A DNA stretch of 64,000 bases from Cladopsammia gracilis (lineage: Eukaryota; Cnidaria; Anthozoa; Scleractinia; Dendrophylliidae): positions 99,501 through 163,500 of the forward strand of contig JAJGOT010000448.1 in assembly GCA_022457155.1 (NCBI GenBank). The letters run 5' to 3'. Both the position numbers and the translations under genes were made by a program. Below, in pieces: positions 26,401 to 55,384 of this stretch. Position 1 is the first letter of the stretch. Each line of letters starts with the position of its first letter. A model generated the notes under the pieces. That model was not told where the DNA came from, did not search any database, and saw only the letters and a list, made by a program, of their open reading frames with translations.

Positions 26401-27825
26401 ATTAGATCCAAAAGTTAATTCAGACTTTGATACACAATCACATAATTATAAATCACAAAATATCTCAGAGTGCAAAAACTGGCAAACATTTTATCCTGCA
26501 CCAGTTAATGCCTCAAAGGATAAAAATAATTTAAGATTTCAATTTATTTACTGTAAGGACTTACATTGTAAATTGCTCAGCCAAACTAAAATTCTCACTT
26601 TTCCAAAGTAAGTGACAGTTTCTGCTGTTAATCTTGTGTTGCTGAAGGGATGTGCAAATTGATATCTGAAAAATATGAGGCAGTATTTAAATTAAATCTC
26701 TCTGACCATCTACTGTACCTTTTAAAAGCAACTATCTTTTTTGAAATCCCATCTAAAAAAATTGTTATCAGCATATTAATATACTGTATTTGGAATCTCT
26801 TTTAAAGCAGACATTATTTTCTTACATCCAGTGTTTTCCCTGTCCTCATTGTGAAAGAAAACTACTAGGAATGACTGACTCAGTGAAAATCTTTGGAACA
26901 TCCTTGAGGATCAAACAAGGGTCCAAAATGAAGTCTGTAGGCACTGATTGAGAGGCTTGTGTGTCTATTAGCAAATCATTACTTTCTGATATGAAAAGGG
27001 CTTATTTTTTTTTGACAAGATCTTAATCTATCTTAGAAGCTGTTTTTAAGAACTTTGAAAAATAATAACAGCAGCTAGATCTTCTTTAGAAAATCTACCC
27101 TAAGTATTTATTGTTAGAATTAAAATTCCTGGGGTATCCAATCGATGGAAATCGATGATCGGAAAACCAATCGACCAATCGATATCAATCGATAAGTACA
27201 TTAGTAGATAAAATATGGGCGGGAGATCTGTATACCCATACAAATCGGACGCGAATATTGGGCCATTCCATTTAATATCCGCACCCCCCCCCCCCCTATT
27301 GAGGGGTAATTATGAATTTTACCCCTTAGGAAAAAAAAGATCAAAGTGCCGACACATTTCCCCCTTCAGAAAAAGGAAGATGTTGTTGATTGATCAAAGG
27401 TTCCGACAAAGTTACCCCTTCAGAAATGACTCTTGAACCCCCTCCCCTCCCCCTAGGATTTCCCTACCCTTCAATAGGGGAGGTGCAGACATTAAATGGA
27501 ATGGCCCATTTTATCTATCTAGCTGACCAGGTAACTGTTTGATTGATCATGATTGACTGTTTGATTTAATGTTTGCTTTGAAATTAATGTTACATTTTCG
27601 CAATACCAAGTTCAGGTACACAGAGAAAACAGTATAATAAGACAAAATTTGAAGCTTAACTAGAGCTGTTACCTCCAACTTTTTGTCAATAACACCATGT
27701 GGATGAAGACATTTTCTAGAATTTCCCTGGCATCCAGGCAAGTGGAAAAGGTGATAAATCACATAGATGCTGTTAGCTACGTACAATCCAAACAGCATAA
27801 AAACTATTGTAGAAACAAAACTCAT
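5487..27825 (-). CDS. CLPTM1L: CLPTM1-like protein (ER lipid scramblase family), 17 exons, complete
   Basis: Exons on the minus strand: 27825-27673, 26665-26565, 25667-25475, 24836-24709, 23787-23715, 23163-23046, 21854-21760, 20367-20283, 12640-12537, 10981-10913, 10275-10225, 9587-9505, 9213-9179, 9103-9048, 7432-7388, 6559-6444, 5574-5487. All are GT-AG and the phases close to a 530-residue protein (human about 538). An N-terminal signal anchor (residues 4-26) is followed by a luminal domain ([23 protein letters not shown]) and a C-terminal multi-span region: [68 protein letters not shown] and [19 protein letters not shown]. The human protein is an ER multipass protein needed for efficient GPI-anchor synthesis, reported to flip glucosaminyl-phosphatidylinositol. 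Introns 8, 14 and 16 are crowded with repeats. Start ATG faces RANBP9/10 divergently. Orthology to CLPTM1L rather than CLPTM1 is clear from motif spacing. Confidence 0.92.
5759..5821 (-). repeat. Fragment of TTAGAGC MITE family
   Basis: This 63-bp piece in CLPTM1L intron 16 reads GTGATTGGCCAGAGTAATTG and continues to AAAACAGCTCT, matching the end of the full copy at 6915-7200. The rest of the element is missing. Confidence 0.6.
6124..6402 (+). mobile_element. MITE, copy 1 (TIR TTAGAGCNGTTTNCANTTGA)
   Basis: About 279 bp in CLPTM1L intron 16 with terminal inverted repeats of roughly 25 bp. It carries four CCAAT/ATTGG motifs: GGCCAATCAC, GAACCAATCAG, TGATTGGTCG and AGCCAATCAC. A second copy lies in opposite orientation at 6915-7200 on the other side of exon 16 (6444-6559). 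Confidence 0.78.
6915..7200 (-). mobile_element. MITE, copy 2, inverted relative to copy 1
   Basis: This 286-bp element runs from TTAGAGCAGTTTTCAATTGA to its complement TCAATTGAAAACTGCTCTAA, in CLPTM1L intron 15. It is the inverse of 6124-6402 over most of its length, so the two could pair in the pre-mRNA across exon 16. It also carries several CCAAT/ATTGG motifs. Confidence 0.8.
7571..7591. repeat. Poly-G tract
   Basis: An uninterrupted run of about 21 G inside CLPTM1L intron 14 (plus-strand orientation). Confidence 0.85.
8397..8568. repeat. Palindromic MITE-like repeat
   Basis: Left arm AGAAATGGTAAACGACGCAG through GGGTTGCTAAGCA is mirrored by TGCTTAGCAACC through TTTGCCATTTCT. Arms are about 60 bp with mismatches around a 45-bp loop. 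In CLPTM1L intron 14. Confidence 0.65.
8572..9027. mobile_element. Non-autonomous TIR element (AGGCYGGCACACACTAGGGG)
   Basis: 456 bp with about 35-bp terminal inverted repeats starting AGGCCGGCACACACTAGGGG on the left and AGGCTGGCACACACTAGGGG read from the right. The left end has a short tandem of GGGGACATG(A/T)(A/T)G units. No coding capacity. Inserted in CLPTM1L intron 14, only 21 bp from exon 14. Confidence 0.78.
9690..9745 (+). repeat. Dispersed repeat (TACTGCTGAAGAGGTTTCAT family), copy 1
   Basis: Shares ACGGTATCATGCAAAA and the ACTGCTGAAGAGGTTTCATT core with 33623-33735 and 63150-63250. Nature unknown; present in three introns of three genes. Confidence 0.55.
9755..9925. repeat. Inverted-repeat element with CAGTTCGCTAACGT subrepeats
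   Basis: Bounded by CGGTCGTTTCGC and its complement GCGAAACGACCG. The left half holds three to four units of CAGTTCGCTAACGTCTTGGGT type and the right half an inverted unit (GACGTTGGCGAACTGG). In CLPTM1L intron 11. Confidence 0.6.
10740..10880. mobile_element. Short MITE (ACACCTCATTCGATGGTTTA TIRs)
   Basis: 141 bp with imperfect 23-bp terminal inverted repeats, ACACCTCATTCGATGGTTTA and TAAACCACCGAATAAGGTGT. It ends 33 bp from the donor of CLPTM1L exon 10. Confidence 0.65.
10985..12324. other. CLPTM1L intron 9, repeat-like, unresolved
   Basis: No exon of the host gene falls here. It contains GC-rich material at 11760-11850 (CGCGCGCCGCGCGAACGGCG) and repeat-like sequence at 11330-11660 with GCATGCAAC/GTTGCACGCATGC inverted motifs. 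Short ORFs on both strands overlap one another and look non-coding. I could not define element ends. Confidence 0.45.
12325..12504. repeat. Near-perfect long palindrome beside CLPTM1L exon 9
   Basis: Arms of about 88 bp run from CAAAACTGAATGCAAGGCTG to its complement, meeting at CCTCAGGGTTCCCTGAGG near 12413. Very few mismatches. It sits 33 bp beyond the donor of exon 9 (12537), so it is transcribed in intron 9 as a strong hairpin. Probably a palindromic MITE. Confidence 0.82.
12641..14953. other. CLPTM1L intron 8, AT-rich part without recognised features
   Basis: About 2.3 kb of AT-rich sequence between exon 9 and the repeats at 14954. I see no coding exon and no clear element end. Short open frames have no recognisable motifs. 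Confidence 0.5.
14954..15087 (+). repeat. Truncated copy of the GGGACACTGTCC element
   Basis: Begins AAAGGGACACTGTCCCGACA and continues through CCAGGAGCTTGCTTTA, matching the left half of 49880-50198. It stops where the fold-back element begins, suggesting that it was truncated or interrupted there. Confidence 0.6.
15088..17692. mobile_element. 2.6-kb fold-back element
   Basis: Two arms of about 1.2 kb, near-exact inverse complements, surround a spacer at about 16330-16475. Ends read AACTAGTAGTAATCATAGAT and its complement at 17673-17692. The open frame at 15739-15927 (minus) reappears at 16976 onward (plus), confirming the mirror. Each arm carries next to the spacer a direct duplication of a roughly 80-bp unit (GACGTTTCAAGATGGCGCAG through TCGATTCGTTCCGC; 16116-16269 left, 16520-16680 right). 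No transposase is visible. Foldback/Galileo-like elements have this architecture, but family assignment is open. In CLPTM1L intron 8. Confidence 0.82.
17693..18106. mobile_element. MITE with CGATTTGTCGG repeats in TIRs
   Basis: About 414 bp with ends TAAGCCTATTTACACGTTGC and, inverted, TAGGCCTATTTACACGCTGC. CGATTTGTCG repeats occur in both ends. Directly abuts the fold-back element. Non-coding. Confidence 0.7.
18512..18960 (+). repeat. Direct repeat, two copies of about 230 bp
   Basis: TCAGGCCACAAACGTGCGCT at 18512 recurs as TCAGGCCACAAACATGCGCT at 18743, and the following ~200 bp (GCTCGCTAAAC, CTCGTGTGTTCT, AATGTCCCCA, AAAAGTCTATTAATAGT) is also repeated with divergence. In CLPTM1L intron 8. 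Confidence 0.65.
19338..19814. mobile_element. MITE (CTGGTTTCCATATAACCGTA TIRs)
   Basis: About 477 bp. Left end AAGCCTGGTTTCCATATAAC; right end GTTATATGGAAACCAGTCTT. TIRs are about 45 bp and continue through TACCCCGT and CCGTAAGCC. CCGGCGG-type repeats are internal. No coding sequence. Confidence 0.75.
20095..20270. repeat. Short degenerate tandem repeat (GTGACCGCTTAATAGAGG)
   Basis: Several imperfect copies of GTGACCGCTTAAAAGAGG-type units. It ends just 13 bp from the donor of CLPTM1L exon 8 (20283). Confidence 0.55.
20490..21235 (+). repeat. Dispersed repeat family, copy A, split by a poly-G MITE
   Basis: Sequence left (CAGATATGCAAATTTGCACT, CATCATCTGTAAAC) and right (GTTTTGGTCGTTTTAAATCT, TTTGACTTCAAACTCAGTAT) of the MITE at 20583-21037 matches 35310-35440 and 35775-35915. 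It also matches 62620-62800 (minus) in part. One old element family with later insertions. Confidence 0.65.
20583..21037. mobile_element. Poly-G-ended MITE with internal tandem units
   Basis: Ends are CCCGGGGGGAGGGG and then GGTACTC, mirrored at 21008-21037, with a second inverted motif ACGGGGATGCTCCGCCC near each end. Between them are six or more units of GGTATATGAAAGGGGTACC type. Non-coding despite open frames on the minus strand. In CLPTM1L intron 7. Confidence 0.72.
22040..22215 (-). repeat. Possible tRNA-derived SINE
   Basis: Minus strand carries a B-box-like ATAGGTTTGAATCCTGTCAG. Low-level evidence; no clean A-box or tail defined. In CLPTM1L intron 6. Confidence 0.35.
22274..22745. mobile_element. 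MITE (TACAGTAAACACCCNCATAT TIRs)
   Basis: 472 bp. Left TACAGTAAACACCCCCATAT; right, inverted, TACAGTAAACACCCGCATAT. TIRs extend about 35 bp (AAGAACACATG). AT-rich and non-coding; in CLPTM1L intron 6. Confidence 0.78.
25372..25440 (-). repeat. tRNA-like SINE head
   Basis: Minus strand reads TGTAGTGGTTAGCGCATTGG (A-box like) and CAGTGGTTCAATTAAGCC (B-box like), about 35 bases apart. It lacks a foldable full tRNA, so a SINE head is more likely than a gene. In CLPTM1L intron 3. Confidence 0.5.
26054..26153. mobile_element. 100-bp hairpin element with 9-bp target duplication
   Basis: Ends CAGACTCGTACCCAGTCG and CGACTGGGTACGAGTCTG, flanked on both sides by ATTATGTGC (26045-26053 and 26154-26162). 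A 9-bp duplication is typical of Mutator-like transposons. In CLPTM1L intron 2. Confidence 0.8.
27259..27508. mobile_element. MITE (TGGGCCATTCCATTTAATAT TIRs)
   Basis: 250 bp in CLPTM1L intron 1. Left TGGGCCATTCCATTTAATAT; right CATTAAATGGAATGGCCCA. Includes a poly-C run (27286-27297) and CCTATTGAGGGG / CTTCAATAGGGGAGG inner inverted repeats. Confidence 0.75.
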
Positions 27826-28692
27826 GATGGAGGGAGAAAATAAACGTCAGATTGTTTCTAAATATTGTACGTATAACAACTACAAGAATGACTATTTGCC
27901 GTCCATATTGATTTTCCCTTTTTTGTTTTCGGTAGGTATGTCATGTAAACCTAAATGAAAACGTCTTATACTTCATGTAAAACAGCCGCCGTAGCCCTTA
28001 ATTTCACGGTTGATTTTTCTCATTTGCATTACAATATTATCCAACGTGGATGCGAGGCAATTTCGGGCAAAAACTACAAAATAGCCCGAAATTGCCTCAC
28101 ATACATGCTAGATTTCATTGTAATGCAAATGAGCAGAGTTAACCGTGAAAAGGGCTATGCCACGAGAAACCAACAAATATGTCTTTTGAGCCAACAAAAA
28201 ACCCGCCAGCTACGCAGTTTTTTTTAGGGATGCATGATTTTTTCTCTACAATGTACTTTTGCTGTGCAGGAATTTTTTATTGGTAATTGCCCAACCCCCC
28301 CCCCCCCCCCCCCCGCCTCAAAAATAAAATGGTCCGTCCTTTACCACAGCCCCATCACGTGAAAATACCAATAATTTCAAGTGAAATAATAGTAAAAATA
28401 ATGAAGCGTTTATTGTCATTTACTTTAACCATTTGTATAAATTGTATCTCTGTATTTCTTTTTTCTGGAGTGGAGAGGGAGGACTTAGTCTTTTACTTAG
28501 ACATATCAAGAAATACACTGTCAGAAAATTTAACGATAGCAAAAGAAAGAAGTAATCTTTCATTTTTCTAAAAAAAAATCTTTAGTGAAAAAGTAAATTA
28601 AAATATTTGAAACCAAAAAAATCAGAACTAAAAAATATTGGTGATCCTGTGGTACAGATGTCCCAGACTCCCTTACAGACCCTGATGACGCA
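27826..28692. promoter_or_regulatory. Divergent promoter region between CLPTM1L and RANBP9/10
   Basis: 867 bp between the two start codons, so both 5' UTRs and promoters must lie here. It contains a long palindrome (27993-28156), a poly-C tract (about 28293-28314) and a CRE-like TGACGCAA at 28685-28692 immediately before the RANBP9/10 ATG. No TATA box is evident for either gene. Confidence 0.6.
27993..28156. repeat. Palindromic element in the divergent promoter
   Basis: Arms AGCCCTTAATTTCACGGTTG through GATGCGAGGCAATTTCGGGC are mirrored by GCCCGAAATTGCCTCACATA through AACCGTGAAAAGGGCT around a 15-bp loop. Arms are about 75 bp. Confidence 0.78.
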
Positions 28693-48630
<19,938 letters not shown>

Positions 48631-48953
48631 CATTGAAGTGACTCGGGTATTATAGTATATACTTTGTAGATAAGCATGATATTTTATATAAACATGGACT
48701 GGTTAAACTTCAAAACATATGTAGCACATACATTAATAAGGGGATTGTAAAAATACTATTCAATGGCAGCGTTTGCATCGACATACACTGTACACTGCAG
48801 TTTCATTTGTAACTTCATGGCTTTTATTGCCATTACATGTACACTTTCAGTTTCCTTTTACATGGTTTTGTTAATTGAGGTCATTACTCAAAATGCTGCG
48901 GGAGCCATAGTGTTCAGAGAATTTTTGAAAGCAGTTGAGTTGGATCTGTAATG
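48631..48953. other. RANBP9/10 3' flank
   Basis: Expected 3' UTR following the TAA at 48628-48630. No canonical AATAAA was found close to the stop; nothing else recognised. Confidence 0.4.
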
Positions 48954-49121
48954 TGGTGTTCCAGAAAATATCCATACATGTACCTCCCCCACAGAGATTT
49001 TTTGGTTTCAACCTCTCCCCACCACCCCTCTGAAAGTTCCAGTTTGCCCCCCCCCCCCCCCCACCCCCTTTGAATTTCCAATAACCTTCCATGGGGGAGT
49101 GGGATATTTCCTGGAACCACA
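48954..49121. mobile_element. MITE with TTCCAGNAAATATCC ends and poly-C
   Basis: GGTGTTCCAGAAAATATCCA on the left is mirrored by GGATATTTCCTGGAACCACAC on the right (about 22-bp TIRs). It contains a 17-C run around 49046. A related partial copy lies at 62100-62240 (TTCCAGAAAAAATCCATACC). Confidence 0.65.
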
Positions 49122-49875
49122 CAAATTTGTAAACACCGATAAAAACCAGGTTGTTATTCTTTTATAACTATAGTTAAGCTGTTTCAGACCACAACTTTTA
49201 ATTCTTTGTTTTTGTCAGCAAAAACACTCCATGTTTTCAAACACCTTAAAACAACTATATCATTTTCAATACAGTTTCAAGGTCGTTGATAACAGATGGC
49301 AAATGGTAAACTCAGACTTTTAAACTAATATATTATGTTTGGCTGTGAGCCCGAGATTTTTGACTTTTTAAAATGCAAGATGGAGACTGAGACTTTGAAA
49401 TGGCTTTGCAAAAAAAAGTACTTGAGTCTCCTCTGTGAGACCCGTAAAATTCAACTAAAATTAATTGCGAGATCCATTGTAGTTGCAAGATCATTTGCCA
49501 CTCCTTGAATGTTGTCAATCTGTGTCTGTGTAAACACTGCCTATTATTTTTGAAGTAGAATTAGGAATGTCCCAAGTAATTTTTAGTTTTCGTGATTTAT
49601 GAACTGTTTAAACTTGCAAGTTACTTTGGACATGACTAATCCCACATTGTTGACGTTATTTTTACTACATGTAACTGCCTGTTCATAAAAAAATAAGCCG
49701 CTTTAATAATTTATTGTAACTAATATTATTACATGCACACTCTTGATAATGAAAAATGACCTGCAACCTTGAAAACATTCTACCATTTCGGGCTCAGTTG
49801 GACTTAAAACGTACTCTGTACAAAAAAAAATTAATGACTTAACGTTTTTAACAAAACTTCAACCTGGGTATGTTC
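49122..49875. other. Intergenic, nothing recognised
   Basis: AT-rich sequence without a convincing exon, RNA gene or element end. Confidence 0.4.
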
Positions 49876-49879
49876 TTAA

Positions 49880-50198
49880 AGGGACACTGTCCTGGCTGAT
49901 ATATCATGTTTCCTTGATTATTGCCAGGAGCTTGCTTTAAGCTTACTTTATTGTCTTAAAATGGGAAGAAAAAAATTCCAAAAATGATGAAGGCAAAAAT
50001 ATAATATTAACTAAAGAGACAAAGTGACAGCTAAAAAAGGTCAAAATTCCAAAAGAATAGCAATAATTATTTTGATTTCTTGACTGTCATTTATCCAATA
50101 ATTAAGGATTGTATGTTTGGTGGCAGTTTGGCAAATGAATATAAAATGGAAATAACGTTATATAATTTTGATATCTCGGCGGGACAGTGCCCTTCCCT
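49880..50198. mobile_element. MITE flanked by TTAA (GGGACACTGTCC)
   Basis: Starts AGGGACACTGTCCTGGCTGA and ends GGGACAGTGCCCTTCCCT, flanked by TTAA at 49876-49879 and 50199-50202. A TTAA target suggests piggyBac or Kolobok ancestry. A truncated relative is at 14954-15087. Confidence 0.68.
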
Positions 50199-50524
50199 TT
50201 AAGGTAGTACATGCATGTTCTTAAAATTTCGGCCAATACCTGCCTTGATGTTCTTAATTATAAAAAAGGTTGTGAAAAAAAAAAAAGATTGTTAGTGACG
50301 TGGTTAAAGGGTCATGGGTATCTCCAACATGCTACTTGTCATGTATTTTTCTCATCTTTTTTTTGCTTTCTTGGTTTTTACGTACTGGGTGAGAGTGCAC
50401 TTATTGGATGTTTAATGTGATGGTTTTTGTTTGAGTTTCTTAAGTTAGCATTTAAGTTAAGTAAATTTATTGTAAAATGCATTCAATTTTTTTCATAATT
50501 TCAATTATTTGCCAAATATAGTAC

Positions 50525-50896
50525 AAAATGATAATGTCACAAAAACTAAATTTGAGAAATTATGGGATTTGATTAGATTTTCGGAAAGGGCATGACGAAA
50601 AATGCCCGCTTGCCAAAAATCAGCATCCTAGTGAAATTTGGGGGTGAGATATTGGCCCCTTTATGCTCCGATGACTCCATACAAACCCCACTAATTTTGC
50701 ATTGGTTCATTACGTAATGAACCAATGCAAAATTAGTAGGGTTTGTATGGAGTCATCAGAGCATAACGGTGCCAATATCTCACCCCCAAGTTGCAATAAG
50801 ATGCTGATTTTTGGCAAGCGGGCATTTTTTGTCATGCCCTTTCCAAATATCTATCAAATCCCATAATTTCCCAAATTTCAATTTTTGTGACATTAC
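50525..50896. repeat. Long palindrome centred on a perfect 18-bp core
   Basis: Arms of about 185 bp (GGGCATGACGAAAAATGCCC, GGGGGTGAGATATTGG, TGACTCCATACAAACC) mirror each other around GTTCATTACGTAATGAAC at 50705-50722. The right arm probably continues past the hAT insertion at 50897-51997 (ATTACACTTCGGTACTCTA mirrors the left TAGTACAAAATGATAATGT). Confidence 0.78.
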
Positions 50897-51997
50897 AGGG
50901 TCGGCCAGGGTTTTTGGGTATTCGGTATTCAGGGGCGTTTTAAATCGGGTATACGGTATATTGCAGCTTAAATATGGGTATTCAGTATATCACTTTCTTT
51001 GAATTTCAGGTATAAAGTATATCTACCTTTCCTCGTTGTTTCCTGTGCTTTTGCTTAGACAGTGATTAGATATCCTAAATCGTACGAAATTTACGAAATT
51101 GTACGAAATTTGTGTTATAAAAAAGGACAGGCTAAACACGACTCCCACTCGTCGCAAAAAGTATTTTAAAAGCCTAAAGTGTAAAGCTTTCCCAGTAAGA
51201 CTTCAGAGAGGATCGCGCCTTTAGATCACAGTTAAAGACTTGTTCTCTTCGATGATATAAACCTTTTGTTCTCGGCGGATTATCTCTCATATTGATAGGA
51301 GGATTCATGCTGTCCAGAGCCGTTAGAATTATTTTATTTCTTTATGCCTTTATTCGGTGCTATAGCTCTATTTACATAATTACATTGTGGTTTTGTTGCA
51401 AGATAAATACTTATCGGCTAAAGTTTGTTATCGCTTTGAAAGTGCTAGGATCGTTAAATTTCTCAGGCCGTGATTAAATGTCTAAAGTCTGCGGCGTGCA
51501 AGACTTGAGAGAGTGTGTTTCCGGCATCACGGATATGGTTGTCTTAGATCCGACTCTCAAAAAGCCGTAGTCTATAATTCCACTGCAGTGAAATCATGAA
51601 TTCTTGCAATAATTTTAAGCTCCTAAGTTAGTTCTGTAGTTGAGTAGTGTGTCTCAGTGGAGCTAGGATGAACCTCCGTTGCTTTGTAATAGCGTTTGAT
51701 TTGGCATCCAGCAGATAATCTGCAACATAGCCAACCATCTTTCCATTTAAACTGACATGTGGCCTTTTCTTGTGATCTGTTATCGTGGGAAAGTAATGAC
51801 AATCCATTTGAAGGAATACCAAAAAAGGTAAGACAACCAAATAAGTGTTTGTTTCGCTAACTTCTAATTTCGGGTATAAAGTATTCAAAGCTTCGATTAT
51901 TTTTGGGTATATTTGGAGGAATTTGGGGTATTTTGTGGTATTTTGTCGATTTTTTTTCGGGTATATTGGTATTCCACTACCCCCCCTGGCCGACCCT
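50897..51997. mobile_element. hAT-type non-autonomous element with 8-bp target duplication
   Basis: 1101 bp with ends AGGGTCGGCCAGGG and CCCTGGCCGACCCT, flanked by exact GACATTAC at 50889-50896 and 51998-52005. An 8-bp duplication is diagnostic of the hAT superfamily. Near both ends are repeats of GGGTATTCGGTAT / GGGTATATTTGG type. No transposase motif is seen in its open frames. Inserted into the palindrome at 50525. Confidence 0.85.
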
Positions 51998-52005
51998 GAC
52001 ATTAC

Positions 52006-53804
52006 ACTTCGGTACTCTATTAGCCATGAAATAAGCTCGTGATTTGATCAAATGGGCTGGGTGCATAAAGAGCCCATGTCGAATTTTGATATTTTGCACT
52101 CACAAATTATATTGTGTTTCTACTTCTACTTTATTTTATTTAACAAGTTAGTAAAATCTACTGGCTGTCAAAAGTAATAGTAATAATATAAAAAGCACAA
52201 CATAAAATTTGAGCCAAAAAAGCATTCTGTTGCTTGGATAATAGCTGGTTAACATACTATCTAAAGTAAACAGTAAAAGAGATTCAATGACACCAAAACA
52301 TCCTACATTCTTGAAAAAAAAAATGTTTTGACCTTTCTTTTCATACTGGAACTTTGTGTTTAAATTCCATGACTTAACAACTGTAGCAGCATAATATAAT
52401 GACCAACCTAACCTTCATTCAGACTGATTTTCTAGTGCTGTTTAGGTGATCAGTTGCAGTTTAGCAAAATGACACATTGAAAACAAGGGTTTTCACCTGA
52501 CTGCAGAGAGTACTTATAACAAAACTTACACAATTATCAAGTAAGCAAAGTAATATATATTTATGGAAGTTTCTATTAAAATGCAGGGGTTAGGTTTTCC
52601 ATTTCTGTTATTTTTCATATTGTACATGAGAATGTAAATAAAGTGACCATTTACTGAAAACTCTTGTTCTTTGTCAGAACTAAATTTGCACCTAATGGAC
52701 AAATAGACCAGCATCAGAAAAGTTTGAAGTAGATATTTGACTTTGGAAAGTAACCAGATTATGTTTTTTTTAAATGTCATTTCGTCTAAAGAACTGGCAA
52801 GCAAAGTAGGTGGCTGATAGGACAAAGTAAGTGGTGATTTTTACCATAAGCCAGCTACTTTAGACAACCCTGATAGCTCCCTGCATATTCGTATTCCGCT
52901 ATGTTGAACTGGAACTAGCTTGCAATGTAGGTGCATACGGTGAATACCCATTAAATATATTTGCATGTGAAAAAATTGAAAAATTAAAAAAATGATCGCG
53001 ATAGTGGAACGAACTATCAATAGTTTCGACAGTTTCTATACTTCTAGGTCCTTCTAACATTTTAACTTCTTTGGAAAATAAAGACACCTGTTTTACCCAT
53101 CTTTGATTCTCAAGGTCACAATAACGGTAAAAAAGAACAAACGAAAAACAATCTACCTACTGCACCTAGAATATTTTAGCGTCTTGATTCTTGGACCGCC
53201 ATTAAGGTCTTGTTGCAAAGAAGTACTCAATCATGCACTCCAGCAACATCTGTGTTATCTGAAACAGAGTTTTCAACTGCAGGAGACATTGTTAGACAGA
53301 CTGATTTTCCTTAAGAAGAACTGGAAACCAAACCAATGAAACCATACAAAAAGGCTTTTATACATTGCCATAGATTGGTGCCGTGCTCCTGTGACTACCG
53401 TTATAGAAGTGTTATAAATAGTACTTTTGTAATTAGTAGTTTCATGTTTTAAGATTTTTCTCAAAATGAACTACTACAGTTTTTATTTTGTAATTGCAAA
53501 CAAAAACCACCAACAACAGTTTGACTGTTTGCAACATTTTATTTGGTTTTACCACAAATTGTTTTAATTCTACTGCAGTGTTCGTGAATCTACTACCACA
53601 GTACCACTGACACTAACAACAGTTGTGTTTAACATTTTATTGCATTTGGTTTCTGAATAAATTGATTAAATTCCATTGCACTATGTTCCACAGTACCTGT
53701 ATTGTATGACCACTACTTCTTAGTTATTTCTTACATTCCTGAAAACTATCGCAATACTATTGCAATAGTACCTCCACTATCGTAATACCCATGTGACCTA
53801 TTCC
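52006..53804. other. Intergenic, no gene recognised
   Basis: AT-rich. A relic of the CCAGCTACTT element family lies at about 52845-52872. Short open frames have no recognisable motif. Confidence 0.4.
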
Positions 53805-53873
53805 AATGAAAATGAGTTTTCACTCACATGCAAATACATTTTATTTGCATGTGAATGAAAACTCATTTTCATA
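53805..53873. repeat. Perfect-stem hairpin
   Basis: AATGAAAATGAGTTTTCACT with CACATGCAAATA is mirrored by TATTTGCATGTG and GAATGAAAACTCATTTTCAT around a very short loop. Confidence 0.75.
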
Positions 53874-55384
53874 TGAAAGGTTTCGCACCTAGCCTCGCTT
53901 TGATGGACAGGCTAAAGGCAACTCGGAAATGGCCTATTGCAATAGTTAAAATTTCCTCAATAGTCACCCCTAGTGTTTATCAAATCAATAACAAACTTCT
54001 CGATTGTGATTGGTCATCCTCGTGCTTATTAATTACGTTATTGGCGCGCAGTCATGTCGGTGGCTTACCAAGTGGCTTGGTGGTGAATTTTTGAGCTAGT
54101 GACACATGCATAAGGCCTGCCTACAGTCATTACAATGACTGTAGGGGGCAAAAATGCAGACTGCCATCACATTTTGACAGGGCTGAGTATTACAAATAGA
54201 TGGATTTGCTTTGTCTTCATTGTATGGCTGAGGCAGAAACAATATCAAACTTAAATTCCTTTTGTCAAGTGAAACATGATGAAATATATTAACTTTGTTC
54301 CACAATGAACAAGGGTCCCAGATGGCTCCAATTGTCGGAAAATAACTTCAGAAATTCATCATCATCATCATATCAGATGTGTCATTTGACGAAATACTGT
54401 CTTCCTGATTCTTGGAGTATTTCAAGGAAATGGAACAAGGAGAAGGCATGGAAATGACTGGTTGTATTCAGATAATATACCTACAAAAAAAGTGCCATAT
54501 TTTCATGAGTGTTACTATATTTTAAATTGGATCTCAGATTTGTAATTAGGCGTGAGAATTTGCTCCATAGGCGTGAGATCGTTGTTTTGGACTCGCAGGC
54601 GTGATAGGCGTGAGACTTGGCAGGCCTAAGATAACAAAAACCTTGACAAAGATGGACAAGAATGATGCGATAAAACTGGCCTTTATTTCAATAAGTTCAA
54701 GTATTTACAAAGTTTCTCCTTACTCAAAGTTAAAGACTAAAAATTCCTAAAACTAATGAACAACAAAACCATGGGAATGAAGTTGCACTCAGCAGATAAT
54801 TAATGCAAGCTAGCATTTATTTAAATCAGCTGTAATTTGTTATAATAAATGTCAAGTATTTACAAAGTTTTTTCTTTACTCAAAGTAAGATACATGTAGT
54901 TTTCAAGAAAAATTCCTTAACTAATAAAATGAACAACTAAGACATTTTCTTGCAAGCTCTGGTTAGGAAAACTGGATCTTCTAACCTGCAAGTTTTTAAT
55001 AACTAAAAATAAAGGAACAATATTATATGTAACCAGAAACCCATAAGTGGGTTGAAACATGCAACTGTCTCTTGTACGCTTCAAAACAATGTTCCGATAA
55101 TTCAATTTGCAAAAAAGTTGTTACAGCCATAATGAAAAATCAAGATAAAAATATTAACCAATCAATTTGCTAGAACAACTTGCTTCCAATCTCGAGGGAC
55201 CGAGGGGTTTCCAAATATGGCACTTAAAGCAAAAAAAAATGATAATTTGGAAGCTGTGAATGCGGGTTACACGTTTCAACCCACTTATCGGTTTCTGATG
55301 TAACAACATAAAACTGTTCATTATTTGAGCATAATTTAAGTCTTTCTTTTTTTGTCTAAAATTAATTTTGAATTCATTTGACAA
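53874..55384. other. Intergenic region and UBE2C 3' flank
   Basis: No gene recognised. Contains AGGCGTGAGA-type repeats at 54548-54620 (GGCGTGAGA, GGCGTGATAGGCGTGAGAC) and a small inverted repeat at about 54115-54145 (GCCTACAGTCATTACAATGACTGTAGG). The minus-strand 3' UTR of the UBE2C-like gene must lie at the right edge. Confidence 0.45.

Noticed and set aside
48871..49122. Glycine-rich minus-strand frames
   Set aside because: They come from the poly-C tract in a MITE.
51628..52002. 124-codon minus-strand frame in the hAT-type element
   Set aside because: Contains repeats such as YPKxxxIYPK from the terminal GGGTAT units and no hAT catalytic or BED zinc-finger motif.
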